NCBI GenBank assembly: GCA_900319935.1
Contig: ONQJ01000002.1
Span: forward strand, 1 to 43,561
Length of the DNA: 43,561 nucleotides
From: an uncultured Eubacteriales bacterium
Lineage (GTDB): Bacteria > Bacillota > Clostridia > Oscillospirales > Oscillospiraceae
Direction: 5' to 3'
A model generated the notes under the pieces. It was given only the letters and a program-made list of their open reading frames with translations. It made no database searches and was not told where the DNA came from. Shown piece after piece: positions 7,213 through 15,763 of the stretch. The translations under genes and the position numbers were made by a program. Position 1 is the first letter of the stretch, and every line of letters begins with the position of its first letter.

Positions 7213-7989
7213 ATGGGAAAGCTGCGGCTCATGCTGCGAAAACACCGCCGAATTTTTTCGATGCTGGGAACGGCGCTGGCCGCCGCTCTGATCTTGTGGA
7301 CGGTCAACAACCCGGCGATCGTCGGCGTTTCGGCGACCGAACGGCAGTTGCCGGTCTACTGCGTGCAGCGCGACGACAACAAGATCGCGATCAGCTTTGA
7401 CGCCGCCTGGGGGAACGAAGACACGCAAAAGCTGATCGACATCCTCTCCGCCTTCGGGGTCCGTACCACCTTCTTCGTCGTCGGCGACTGGGCGGAGAAG
7501 TATCCAGAGTCCGTCAAGGCGCTGCATGAAGCCGGGCATGAAGTGATGAGCCATTCGGCGCACCACGCGCACTTTTCCATGATGAGCGCGTCCGAGATCG
7601 CCGCGGATCTGCGGGAGGCCAACCGGCTGATCGCCGTCTGCACCGGCGCGGAGCCGACGCTTTTTCGCTGTCCTTACGGCGAATATGACGACCACGTGAT
7701 CCAAACGGTCAAAAGCCTCGGCATGACGGCCGTACAGTGGTCGGTGGACAGCCTTGACTGGAAAGGCATCGATGCGGACGAAATCTGTGACCGTGTTCTC
7801 AAACGCGTCGAGCCGGGCAGCATCGTCCTGTTCCACAACGCGGCCGAGCACACGCCCGAGGCCCTTCCCCGCATTCTCTCGGAACTCCGGAGCAGAGGCT
7901 ATACGATCGTTCCCGTTTCCGAGCTGCTGCTGGAAGGAGAAACGCGCATCGACCATACCGGGAAGCAGCTCCCTGCGGCGGGAGCCTGA
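7213..7989 (+). CDS. Polysaccharide deacetylase, PdaB-like
   Basis: 258 residues from the chosen ATG 7213, which lies nine bases after GAGGAG (7198-7203). ATGs at 7204 and 7207 are in frame but too close to the ribosome site. One N-terminal membrane helix (~14-31) anchors a NodB domain outside the cell. Motif 1 is SFDAAWG (61-67), with the second Asp of the usual TFDDG replaced by Ala, as in the PdaB/YbaN group; HSAHH metal ligands are at 114-118, RCPYG at 152-156, DSLDW at 179-183, and LFHN lies near the end. B. subtilis PdaB acts in spore cortex maintenance, which fits an organism carrying spoIIIA. The altered motif 1 makes catalytic activity uncertain. Confidence 0.88.
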   Translation: MGKLRLMLRKHRRIFSMLGTALAAALILWTVNNPAIVGVSATERQLPVYCVQRDDNKIAISFDAAWGNEDTQKLIDILSAFGVRTTFFVVGDWAEKYPESVKALHEAGHEVMSHSAHHAHFSMMSASEIAADLREANRLIAVCTGAEPTLFRCPYGEYDDHVIQTVKSLGMTAVQWSVDSLDWKGIDADEICDRVLKRVEPGSIVLFHNAAEHTPEALPRILSELRSRGYTIVPVSELLLEGETRIDHTGKQLPAAGA

Positions 7990-8040
7990 AACGGGACACA
8001 GCCCTTTTCAAACGGATCGAAAAGGGCTGTGTCCTGTTTC
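7988..8040. terminator. Long inverted repeat between convergent genes
   Basis: 22-bp arms (7988-8009 / 8019-8040) with one mismatch, core GGACACAGCCCTTTTC, between the deacetylase (plus) and the dehydratase (minus). T-tracts are short on both sides, so it may act by strong stem formation as a two-way terminator. Confidence 0.7.
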
Positions 8041-8051
8041 ATATGTACGGA

Positions 8052-10088
8052 TCAGTGCGTCGGAACGGCTTCCTTTTCCTCTTCTTTCTCCGGAATGGGA
8101 ACGGGGTTGGGAAGGATGCGCTGGCCGTTATAAGTGGGATGATAGGTCGGAACGATCCTCTCGACATAGCTGCGGATGTTGCTGTCGTTGCGATAAGCCA
8201 CGTCGATCAGCTCGCCCAGCTGTTCAAGGAACTGGTCCGCGTCGAAGGGGATCGGGCAGCCGATATGGATCAGCTTGTTGTCCGTCGTCCTCAGGCCTTC
8301 CTCGGCCATCAGCTTTTCCTCATACAGCTTTTCGCCGGGACGCAGGCCGGTGTATTCGATCTTGATGTCCTCGTCCGGCTTGAGTCCGGAGAGGCGGATC
8401 AGATTGCGCGCGAGCGTGTCGATCTTGACCGGGCTGCCCATGTCGAGCACAAAGATCTCGCCGCCGTGGGCATAAGTGCCCGCGAGCATGACCAGGCTGA
8501 CCGCTTCGGGGACCGTCATGAAATAACGGATGATGTCCGGATGCGTGACCGTGACGGGCCCGCCCTTGGCGATCTGCCTTTTGAACACGGGGACGACCGA
8601 TCCGTTCGAGCCCAACACGTTGCCGAAGCGGACCGCGACGAATTCGGTGCAGACCTTTCCGGGAAGCTTTTTGGCCCTTGCCTCTTTATCCCCGCTGCCG
8701 CGGTGGAAATAAAGCGCCGGGATCTCATTGGCTTTGCCGGCCTTGATCTTGGAATCGAAGCTCTGGATGACCATTTCGCACAGGCGCTTGCTCGCCCCCA
8801 TCACATTGGTGGGATTGACCGCCTTATCGGTGCTGATGAGAACAAAGCGCTCGCATCCGTGCATCATCGCGGCGTAGGCCGTCTTATAGGTGCCGATGGC
8901 GTTGTTCTTGATCGCCTCGCAGGGGCTGTCCTCCATCAGCGGAACATGTTTGTGCGCCGCCGCGTGATAGACGATCTGGGGCCGATACTCATTGAAAACC
9001 TGATCCATCCTGCGGCTGTCGCGTACCGAGCCGATCAGCACGACCAGATCGAGATCGGGATGCTTGTCCTTCAGTTCGAGCTGGATATCATAGGCGTTGT
9101 TCTCGTAGATATCGAAAATGATCAGACGCTTGGGGCTGTGACGCGCGATCTGACGGCAGAGCTCCGAGCCGATGCTGCCGCCGCCGCCCGTGACCATGAC
9201 CGTCTTGCCGTTGATAAAGGCGAAAACCTCTTCCATGTCCGGCTTGATCGGCTCGCGGCCGAGCAGGTCTTCGATCGAGACCTCCTTGAGCGCGTTGGCC
9301 GTCAGCTGACCGGTGAAAAACTGATACATGCCGGGGAGGTTTTTGACCTCGCAGTCCGTCTCGTTGCAGATATTCATGATGTCGCGGCGCTGCGCCATCG
9401 AGGCGCTCGGCAGCGCGATGAATATCTTGTTGATCTTATACTTCTCAACATACTCCAGGATCGATTCACGGCCGCCGACGACACGGACGCCGTCGATGTA
9501 GCGATCCCATTTGTTGGAGTTGTCGTCGATGATGCAGACGACTTTGCCGTTCGCTTTATCGCTGTTGATATCTCGCAGGATCATCTGCCCCGCCGCGCCT
9601 GCGCCGATGAGCATGATCCTGTCGCTGTTGCGCCTGCCGCTGCGGTTGACAAAGAAAAGGATGACCCTGTAGGAAAAGCGGATCCCCAGCACGAAGATGC
9701 ACTGCAGCACCGCGCCGATCATGTAGTACGAAATCGGCATGCGGCAGTAAAACAGGAGCGTCGCGGCCGTATGCACGATCGACATCCCCAGCGAGGTGAG
9801 AAGCGTCCGGCTGAATTCGTTGAATCCGGCAAAGCGCCATATGCTCTTATACAGGCCGCAGATCATGAACACGATCAGACAGGCGACCGCATAGATCGGC
9901 GCAAATCTCCGCCAGGCCACCAGATAGGTCTCCTCGATCAGGGAATAGCGGAAATCAAAGCGGATCAGCAGAGCAAGAAAATAGGAAATGCTGACCGCGA
10001 CCAGGTCATAGATCCCGATAACGATCGCAATCTTTTTCCAATGCTCCAGTCTGAACGTTTTTTTCTTGTTGTTTTTTGTCTCGTCCAT
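8052..10088 (-). CDS. Membrane-bound nucleotide-sugar 4,6-dehydratase (WbpM/PglF/CapD family)
   Basis: 678 residues. Four membrane helices lie in residues ~18-150. A first Rossmann region (IMLIGAGAAGQMILRDI) begins near 158. The catalytic short-chain dehydrogenase domain has TGGGGSIGSELC at ~300, STDKAVNPTN and MGASKR at ~432. The Met in place of the usual catalytic Tyr is typical of UDP-GlcNAc 4,6-dehydratases of this family, which make the 4-keto-6-deoxy precursor of diamino-sugars for capsule, teichoic-type polymers or protein glycans. The C-terminus has GLRPGEKLYEE. It is a lone gene with no glycosyltransferases next to it. A TATAAT lies at 10155-10160 (minus) without a well-placed -35. 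Ribosome site weak. Confidence 0.92.
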   Translation of the reverse strand: MDETKNNKKKTFRLEHWKKIAIVIGIYDLVAVSISYFLALLIRFDFRYSLIEETYLVAWRRFAPIYAVACLIVFMICGLYKSIWRFAGFNEFSRTLLTSLGMSIVHTAATLLFYCRMPISYYMIGAVLQCIFVLGIRFSYRVILFFVNRSGRRNSDRIMLIGAGAAGQMILRDINSDKANGKVVCIIDDNSNKWDRYIDGVRVVGGRESILEYVEKYKINKIFIALPSASMAQRRDIMNICNETDCEVKNLPGMYQFFTGQLTANALKEVSIEDLLGREPIKPDMEEVFAFINGKTVMVTGGGGSIGSELCRQIARHSPKRLIIFDIYENNAYDIQLELKDKHPDLDLVVLIGSVRDSRRMDQVFNEYRPQIVYHAAAHKHVPLMEDSPCEAIKNNAIGTYKTAYAAMMHGCERFVLISTDKAVNPTNVMGASKRLCEMVIQSFDSKIKAGKANEIPALYFHRGSGDKEARAKKLPGKVCTEFVAVRFGNVLGSNGSVVPVFKRQIAKGGPVTVTHPDIIRYFMTVPEAVSLVMLAGTYAHGGEIFVLDMGSPVKIDTLARNLIRLSGLKPDEDIKIEYTGLRPGEKLYEEKLMAEEGLRTTDNKLIHIGCPIPFDADQFLEQLGELIDVAYRNDSNIRSYVERIVPTYHPTYNGQRILPNPVPIPEKEEEKEAVPTH

Positions 10089-10213
10089 GAGTTTACCGTC
10101 CGCAGCCGGCAGCCGTCATACAACCGCTGCGGAATAACCTCTCATAATAATGCTATTATAGCTTACCATACTGAAAACAGGATTTCAACCGCAAAAAAGA
10201 ACCATAAACATGA

Positions 10214-10241
10214 AAAAGCGCGTCCGTTCGGACGCGCTTTT
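10214..10241 (-). terminator. Terminator of the asp23-tyrS transcription unit
   Basis: 12-bp perfect stem (10214-10225 / 10230-10241, core GCGCGTCC, 4-base loop) just after the tyrS stop; on the minus strand the second arm ends in TTTTT. Confidence 0.9.
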
Positions 10242-10248
10242 CGATCGC

Positions 10249-11469
10249 TCATTTCAATATGACTTTCTGATAGCTTTTTTTGCCTCTGCGAAGGACGACG
10301 CCGTTTTTCAACTCCCCGAGCGTGAACAAACGGCCGATATCCGTGATCTTTTCATCATTCGCCGTGACGCCGCCCTGCTGGACGTTGCGCCGCGCATCGG
10401 ACTTGGACGGGCAGAGGCCCGCTTTGACGAGCAGCGTCATGATATCAAGGCTGCCGTCGACAAGCTCATCCTCCCCGATCTCCGTCGTGGGGATCTCGCC
10501 GCCCGCGCCGCCGCCGAAGAGGGCTTTGGCGGAAGCCTCGGCCTTTTTGGCCTCCTCCTCGCCGTGGACCATGGCTGTCAGCTCGAAGGCCAGAATCTCC
10601 TTGGCACGGTTGATCTTGCCGCCGTCCCAGCCTTCCATCTCGCGGATCTGCTCCATCGGCAGGAAGGTCAGCATGCGGATGCACTTCATCACGTCGGCGT
10701 CGTCCACGTTGCGCCAGTACTGATAAAAATCATAGGGAGAGGTCTTGTTCGGATCGAGCCAAACGGCGTTGCCGGCCGTCTTGCCCATCTTCTTGCCCTG
10801 AGAATCGGTCAGCAGCGTGATCGTCATCGCGTGGGCGTCCTTGCCGAGCTTGCGCCGGATCAGCTCCGTGCCGCCGAGCATGTTGCTCCACTGGTCGTCG
10901 CCGCCGAACTGCATGTTGCAGTCGTAGTGCTGAAAGAGATAGTAGAAATCGTAGGACTGCATGATCATGTAGTTGAACTCCAGGAAGCTCAGTCCCTTTT
11001 CCATGCGCTGCTTGTAGCACTCTGCGCGCAGCATGTTGTTCACGGAGAAGCAGGCGCCGACTTCGCGCAGCATGTCGACGTAGTTGAGCTCCAGTAGCCA
11101 GTCTGCGTTGTTGAGCATCATCGCCTTGCCCTCGCCGAAGTCGATGAAGCGCTCCATCTGTCTCTTGAAGCACTCGGCATTGTGTTCGATGTCCTCGCGC
11201 GTGAGCATCTTGCGCATGTCGGTCCTGCCGGAGGGATCGCCGATCATGGTCGTGCCGCCGCCGATCAGGGCGATGGGGCGATTGCCCGCCTGCTGCAGGC
11301 GCTTCATCAGCGTCAGCGCCATAAAGTGGCCGGCGGTCAGGCTGTCGGCCGTGCAGTCAAATCCGATATAGAACACGGCCTTGCCGTTGTTGATCATGTT
11401 TCTGATCTCATCCTCGTTCGTGACCTGAGCGATCAGTCCGCGTTCGACGAGTTCTTCATAAATTCCCAT
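10249..11469 (-). CDS. tyrS: Tyrosyl-tRNA synthetase
   Basis: 406 residues. Class I synthetase: FDCTADSLTAGHF at ~38-49 (TAGH takes the HIGH position), KMGKT at ~227-231 (the KMSKS loop), and a C-terminal S4 RNA-binding domain (CPSKSDARRNVQQGGVTAN). It activates tyrosine and charges tRNA-Tyr. It is the last gene of the long minus-strand unit, 12 bases after the C_GCAxxG_C_C gene, leaving no room for a T-box leader directly upstream. A strong terminator follows. Confidence 0.96.
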   Translation of the reverse strand: MGIYEELVERGLIAQVTNEDEIRNMINNGKAVFYIGFDCTADSLTAGHFMALTLMKRLQQAGNRPIALIGGGTTMIGDPSGRTDMRKMLTREDIEHNAECFKRQMERFIDFGEGKAMMLNNADWLLELNYVDMLREVGACFSVNNMLRAECYKQRMEKGLSFLEFNYMIMQSYDFYYLFQHYDCNMQFGGDDQWSNMLGGTELIRRKLGKDAHAMTITLLTDSQGKKMGKTAGNAVWLDPNKTSPYDFYQYWRNVDDADVMKCIRMLTFLPMEQIREMEGWDGGKINRAKEILAFELTAMVHGEEEAKKAEASAKALFGGGAGGEIPTTEIGEDELVDGSLDIMTLLVKAGLCPSKSDARRNVQQGGVTANDEKITDIGRLFTLGELKNGVVLRRGKKSYQKVILK

Positions 11470-11481
11470 GTTTTTTCTCCC

Positions 11482-11877
11482 TTATTCCTCGATTTTGCCG
11501 ATAAGTCTTTCGACCGTCTCCGCCCCGAAGGCGATCAGGTCGTCGCAGGGCACGCCTGCGCGTTTGAGATCCAGACAGCGCAGCGCGCCGAACCGATCGC
11601 GGAATGCGCCCGTACACTGTTTCGTCAGGGCGGCGATACGGCTCATCGCTTCTCTGTCGTCGGCGTCTGCAAAGGGCGCGGCCGCTCCGATCGCCATCAC
11701 GGCTCCGGAGATCGCGCCGCAGATCTCGCCGCAGCGTAAGCCGCCGCCGAAGCCGCCCGCGATGGCCAGCGCGCTCTTGTCGTCCAATCCCGTATACTTC
11801 CCGCAGGCGCAAAACACGCACTGCGCGCAGTTGAAGCCCTCGCCGTGCAGGCGGACGGCTTCTTCTCTGGTACCCAC
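11482..11877 (-). CDS. C_GCAxxG_C_C family redox-type protein
   Basis: 131 residues with the family's cysteine signature: FNCAQCVFCACGKYTG near residue 15, GGFGGGLRCGEICGAISG around 41-58, and later single cysteines near 86, 99 and 109. Members are small proteins of unknown biochemical role, thought to bind metal or take part in redox chemistry, and are common in anaerobes. The start is GTG at 11875-11877, with AAGGGG eight bases upstream. It lies between recN and tyrS in the same unit. Function not established. Confidence 0.88.
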   Translation of the reverse strand: MGTREEAVRLHGEGFNCAQCVFCACGKYTGLDDKSALAIAGGFGGGLRCGEICGAISGAVMAIGAAAPFADADDREAMSRIAALTKQCTGAFRDRFGALRCLDLKRAGVPCDDLIAFGAETVERLIGKIEE

Positions 11878-11906
11878 AAAATCAACCCCTTACAAGAAAG
11901 CCCTTA

Positions 11907-13595
11907 TCAGGCTTTATATTTCTTTTTGAAGGACTCGCAGGCGGTGAGCTGTTCCTCGGCGCTTGCGATCGTAAGCAGCGTGATGTTGTCGCCGCCGTGC
12001 AGGCGGGCGATCTCCTCCGCGCGGCCTTGCCGGTCGAGCGGCGTGACGGAGGTGTAGGTCCGTCCCTCCCGCTCCGATTTGGCGATCAAAAAATGGGTGT
12101 CCGCCATCGCGGCGATCTGCGGCAGATGGGTCACGCACATGACCTGCTTGCCGCGGGAAACGCTGTAAAGCTTTTCTCCGACGCGCTGCGCTGCGATACC
12201 CGACACGCCGCTGTCGATCTCGTCGAAGATCATCGTCGGCACCGTGTCGTTCTCGGCGAAGACGTTTTTCATCGCCAGCATGATGCGGCTCAGCTCACCG
12301 CCGGAGGCGATATGGCTGATCCTTCCGAGTTCTTCGCCCGCGTTCGCGGACATGAGGAAGCGCACCTGATCGCAGCCGCCGGCGTTGAAGCCTTCTTCGT
12401 TTTCAACCGGTGTGAACGCAACGGCGAATCGTACGGAGGGCATGGACAGATCGCGCAGCTCTTCGACGATGCGGCGCTGCAGGATCTCCGAGGCTTTTTT
12501 TCTTTCTGCGCTCAGTTCGGCCGCTTTTTCACGGCAGTTTCGCTCCTCTTTTTCAAGCTCGCGCTCGAGCTTCTGCACGATCTCATCCGCGCTTTCGATC
12601 TCCTCGAGCTTCCGGCGGCTCTCGTCCAGCAGAGTGATCAGGCCCTCTTCCTCGACGCCGTATTTGCGCCGGAGCTTGTTGAGAAGGGCAAGTCTGCTTT
12701 CAAGAAGATCGTATTCCTCGGGCGAAAAATCCAGGCTCTCCCGCAGGTCGCGCAGCGTCTCCGCGGCGTCCGTCAGGGAAAACACGGCGTCGTTGATCGA
12801 CTTAACGCTTTCGTCCAGCTTGGACGCGTAGGACGCGGCGCGCTGAGCGAAGTTTGCCGCGTTTTGGGCGAGGGATACGGCGTTCTCATCGCCGTCGTAG
12901 AGCAGGGCGCAGGCGTTGTCGATCGCTTCCGTCAGCTTTTCGGAGTTGCGCAGCAGCGCAAGACGGGCTGCGGTCTCCTCGTACTCCCCTTTTCTCAGCG
13001 AGGCTTTTTCCAGCTCCTCGATACGATAGCTCAGCCTGTCGCGCAGACGTTCCTTTTCTTCCTCATCCAGGCGCAGCGCCTCGATTTGTTCCCTGACGGC
13101 GCGGTATCGTCCGTACGCGGCGGAATACGCCTGCCGCAGATTCTCGGAAACGCCGAAGCGATCCAGATAGGACAAATGCCGTTTTTCATCCATAAGCTGA
13201 CGGCCGTCGTTCTGCCCGTGAATGTCCACCAGCAGCGAGGACAGCTCCTTGAGCTGCACCGCGCTGACGGGAACGCCGCAGACGCGGCAGGAGCTTTTGC
13301 CGTCCGCGCCGATGCGGCGCTGCAGGACGAGCTCGTCCTCTGCGTCGATCTCATTGTCGCGCAGAAAGCGCTCGACCTCGGCGTTCAGGTCGAAGGAGGC
13401 CGTCACCACGGCACGGTCCGCGCCGCGCCGAACGAGTTCGCGGCTGACACGGTCGCCGAGCACAGCGCCGATCGAGTCGATCACGATGGATTTGCCTGCG
13501 CCGGTCTCGCCCGTGAGGACGTTCAAGCCGGGAGCGAAGCTGATGTCGGCGCGCTCGATGACGGCGATATTTTCAATGTGGAGCTCATTGAGCAT
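11907..13595 (-). CDS. recN: DNA repair protein RecN
   Basis: 562 residues, normal for this SMC-like ATPase. Walker A GETGAGKS at 29-36, long coiled coils from ~150 to 360 with basic/acidic heptads, then the C-terminal ABC signature SGGELSRIMLA, Walker B TMIFDEID and a D-loop GVSG, ending with CVTHLPQIAAMAD. RecN is recruited early to double-strand breaks and helps hold ends for recombination. It follows argR by 42 bases, as in most Bacillota. The usual next genes in spore formers, spoIVB and spo0A, are not downstream here; the C_GCAxxG_C_C gene and tyrS are. Confidence 0.96.
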   Translation of the reverse strand: MLNELHIENIAVIERADISFAPGLNVLTGETGAGKSIVIDSIGAVLGDRVSRELVRRGADRAVVTASFDLNAEVERFLRDNEIDAEDELVLQRRIGADGKSSCRVCGVPVSAVQLKELSSLLVDIHGQNDGRQLMDEKRHLSYLDRFGVSENLRQAYSAAYGRYRAVREQIEALRLDEEEKERLRDRLSYRIEELEKASLRKGEYEETAARLALLRNSEKLTEAIDNACALLYDGDENAVSLAQNAANFAQRAASYASKLDESVKSINDAVFSLTDAAETLRDLRESLDFSPEEYDLLESRLALLNKLRRKYGVEEEGLITLLDESRRKLEEIESADEIVQKLERELEKEERNCREKAAELSAERKKASEILQRRIVEELRDLSMPSVRFAVAFTPVENEEGFNAGGCDQVRFLMSANAGEELGRISHIASGGELSRIMLAMKNVFAENDTVPTMIFDEIDSGVSGIAAQRVGEKLYSVSRGKQVMCVTHLPQIAAMADTHFLIAKSEREGRTYTSVTPLDRQGRAEEIARLHGGDNITLLTIASAEEQLTACESFKKKYKA

Positions 13596-13637
13596 ACAGA
13601 AACCTCACAATATCGTTGCGGCACGATCATGCCGCTT

Positions 13638-14096
13638 TCATCTTCCTCCGATGATGGTTTCCAGTTCGTGATACAGCTTCTCGCAGGTCTCCAGGCTGAC
13701 CATCGCGCAAAAGGCGGTGTCGTCGCCCGCAAGCGTCCCGGCGAGGCCGTCGATCGTCATTCCGTCGAGCGCCGAGCACACCGCGGGAGCAAGGCTCGGC
13801 AGCGTCTTGATGACGAGGATGTTCATCGCGGTATTATAGGAGATCACGCTCTCCCGCAGGATCTTCTGCAGTCTCTGCTTGGCGTCGTCGTTGTCCGATC
13901 TGCCGGATACCGTATAACGGTAGCTCCCGCTCGGCCCAAGCTCCTTCACGAGCCGCATATCCTTGATGTCTCTCGACAGCGTGGCCTGCGTGCTTTTCAC
14001 GCCGCGCTCGAGGAGCGCTTCCTGCAGCTGGCGCTGCGTTTCGATATTCTGATGCGTGATGATATCCAGGATCACGCTCTGTCTGCCTGGCTTCAT
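13638..14096 (-). CDS. argR: Arginine repressor ArgR
   Basis: 152 residues. N-terminal winged helix (~1-70) with STQATLSRDIKDMRLVK, the family's DNA-recognition motif. C-terminal hexamerisation and arginine-binding domain with GTLAGDDTAFC. Start ATG 14096 is preceded by GGAGG ten bases upstream; an earlier in-frame ATG would add 14 unrelated residues. It regulates arginine biosynthesis and catabolism genes. Placed between nadK and recN, the standard Bacillota order. Confidence 0.95.
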   Translation of the reverse strand: MKPGRQSVILDIITHQNIETQRQLQEALLERGVKSTQATLSRDIKDMRLVKELGPSGSYRYTVSGRSDNDDAKQRLQKILRESVISYNTAMNILVIKTLPSLAPAVCSALDGMTIDGLAGTLAGDDTAFCAMVSLETCEKLYHELETIIGGR

Positions 14097-14112
14097 GGTC
14101 CGTATTCCTCCG

Positions 14113-14955
14113 TCAAAGTTTCTCGTATGCCGTTTCAAAAAAAGTTTTATCGCCCATGCGCACCATCATCGTGCGATGCTCGCTGCGGCGAACGATCATC
14201 CTGTCGCCGCTGGAAAGGTCCATGACGGAATTGCCGTCGATGGACAGATAAGCGCGCCTTGTATGCAGTTTCTCCGTTTTGATTGAGATGGTCTTCTGTG
14301 CGCCGATCACAAAAGGTTTCGCGCTGATCGAATGCGCGCAGATCGGCGTAAGGATGAAGGCCTCCGCCTCCGGCTCGACGATCGGCCCGCCCGCAGACAT
14401 GGAATAGCCGGTCGAGCCCGTCGGCGTTGCAACGATCACGCCGTCGCCGGAATAGCCGGTCATCTTGTCGTCGCAGCAATAGGCGGTGATGTTGATGCAC
14501 TCGCCGTAGCCGTGGATCACCGCGTCGTTGAGCGCAAGGTCGGTATAGATCACTTTCCCGCCTCGCTCGATCGCCACGTCGAGCATCATGCGCTCGCTGA
14601 TGCGGTAGCTGCCTCTGGCGGCGCTGAGGATGTTGTCGAAGTCCTCGGCCTCGAGCGCAGTCATGAAGCCCTTGGTGCCCAGATTGATGCCAAGCACCGG
14701 TATGCTCCTGCCGCGCAGGGCGCGCACGACCGACAGGATCGTGCCGTCGCCGCCGATCACGATCAGCAGCGAACAGTCGTCCCCGATCTCTTCAAGACGC
14801 CGATAGGAGATGTCCCGGGGAAGGACGTCCTCTCCTTCCGCGGCGAAAACGGGACAGACAGCGCATGCAAAGCCCTCCTTCGAGAGCATTTCCATCGCTC
14901 TGCGGGAATAATCCAGATCCGCGTCACGATACGGATTGGGACAGATCGCGATCAT
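14113..14955 (-). CDS. nadK: NAD kinase
   Basis: 280 residues. Contains the NAD-kinase motif GGDGT at 68-72, NLGTKGFMT, LNDAVIHG, and the glycine-rich GDGVIVATPTGSTGYSMSAGGPIV around 170-192. It phosphorylates NAD to NADP with ATP or polyphosphate, supplying NADPH-dependent biosynthesis. 12 bases after tlyA and 16 before argR in the same unit. Confidence 0.95.
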   Translation of the reverse strand: MIAICPNPYRDADLDYSRRAMEMLSKEGFACAVCPVFAAEGEDVLPRDISYRRLEEIGDDCSLLIVIGGDGTILSVVRALRGRSIPVLGINLGTKGFMTALEAEDFDNILSAARGSYRISERMMLDVAIERGGKVIYTDLALNDAVIHGYGECINITAYCCDDKMTGYSGDGVIVATPTGSTGYSMSAGGPIVEPEAEAFILTPICAHSISAKPFVIGAQKTISIKTEKLHTRRAYLSIDGNSVMDLSSGDRMIVRRSEHRTMMVRMGDKTFFETAYEKL

Positions 14956-14967
14956 GGCAGCACCCTC

Positions 14968-15762
14968 TCAAAGCATTTCATGTGATCTCGCCACCAGAGC
15001 CGCAACGTCGACGGGGACGTCCGCGCCAGGGCGGTTGATCATGTGACAGATATATTCGATATTGCCTTCCGGCCCCTTGATCGGGGAATAATCGACGCCC
15101 AACACGCTCAGACCGATCGTCGGAGCAAAGTCAAGGATCCCCTGCACGACCTCGCGGTGCACCGCTTCGTCGCGCACGACGCCCTTCTTGCCGACTTCCT
15201 CGCGGCCGGCCTCGAACTGCGGCTTGATGAGACACACAAGGTCGGCCTCGTCCTTCAACAGTTCCTTTACGGCGGGAAGAACGAGACGGATGGAGATAAA
15301 GGAGACGTCCATCACGGCCAAATCGAGCTTTTCGGGGATCTGCACGGCGGTGACGTAGCGCAGGTTCGTCCTCTCAAGATTGACGACGCGCTCGTCGCTG
15401 CGCAGCTTCCAGGCAAGCTGCCCGTAGCCGACGTCGACGGCATAGACCTTTGCCGCGCCGTGCTGCAGCAGAACGTCCGTAAAACCGCCCGTAGACGCTC
15501 CGCAGTCGATGCAGACCTTTCCGGCCGGATTGATGGGAAAGACCCTGAGCGCTTTATCCAGCTTATAGCCGCCGCGGCTGACGAAGGGCAGCGCGTCGCC
15601 GCGCACCTCGATCCGCGCATCCGGGGAGACCTGCATTCCCGGCTTGTCCGCACGCTGGCCGTTGACGAAAACGATCCCGCTCATCACGGTCGTTTTCGCT
15701 CTCTCGCGGCTGTCGGTGAAGCCGCGATCATAAACGAGCTGATCCAAACGAACTTTCTTCAT
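14968..15762 (-). CDS. tlyA: TlyA family rRNA 2'-O-methyltransferase (S4 plus FtsJ-like domains)
   Basis: 264 residues. An S4 RNA-binding domain (1-~60, KKVRLDQLVYDRG...VFVNG) is followed by a Rossmann methyltransferase domain with the SAM site CIDCGASTGGFTDVLLQ at ~88 and later DLAVMDVSFISI and LIKPQFE. TlyA homologues methylate ribose in 16S/23S rRNA; some were called haemolysins. One base separates its ATG from the dxs stop, a tight operon arrangement seen widely in Clostridia. Confidence 0.94.
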   Translation of the reverse strand: MKKVRLDQLVYDRGFTDSRERAKTTVMSGIVFVNGQRADKPGMQVSPDARIEVRGDALPFVSRGGYKLDKALRVFPINPAGKVCIDCGASTGGFTDVLLQHGAAKVYAVDVGYGQLAWKLRSDERVVNLERTNLRYVTAVQIPEKLDLAVMDVSFISIRLVLPAVKELLKDEADLVCLIKPQFEAGREEVGKKGVVRDEAVHREVVQGILDFAPTIGLSVLGVDYSPIKGPEGNIEYICHMINRPGADVPVDVAALVARSHEML

Positions 15763-15763
15763 A

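Noticed and set aside
11470..11481. T-box leader for tyrS
   Set aside because: Only 12 bases separate tyrS from the previous gene, too few for a T-box.
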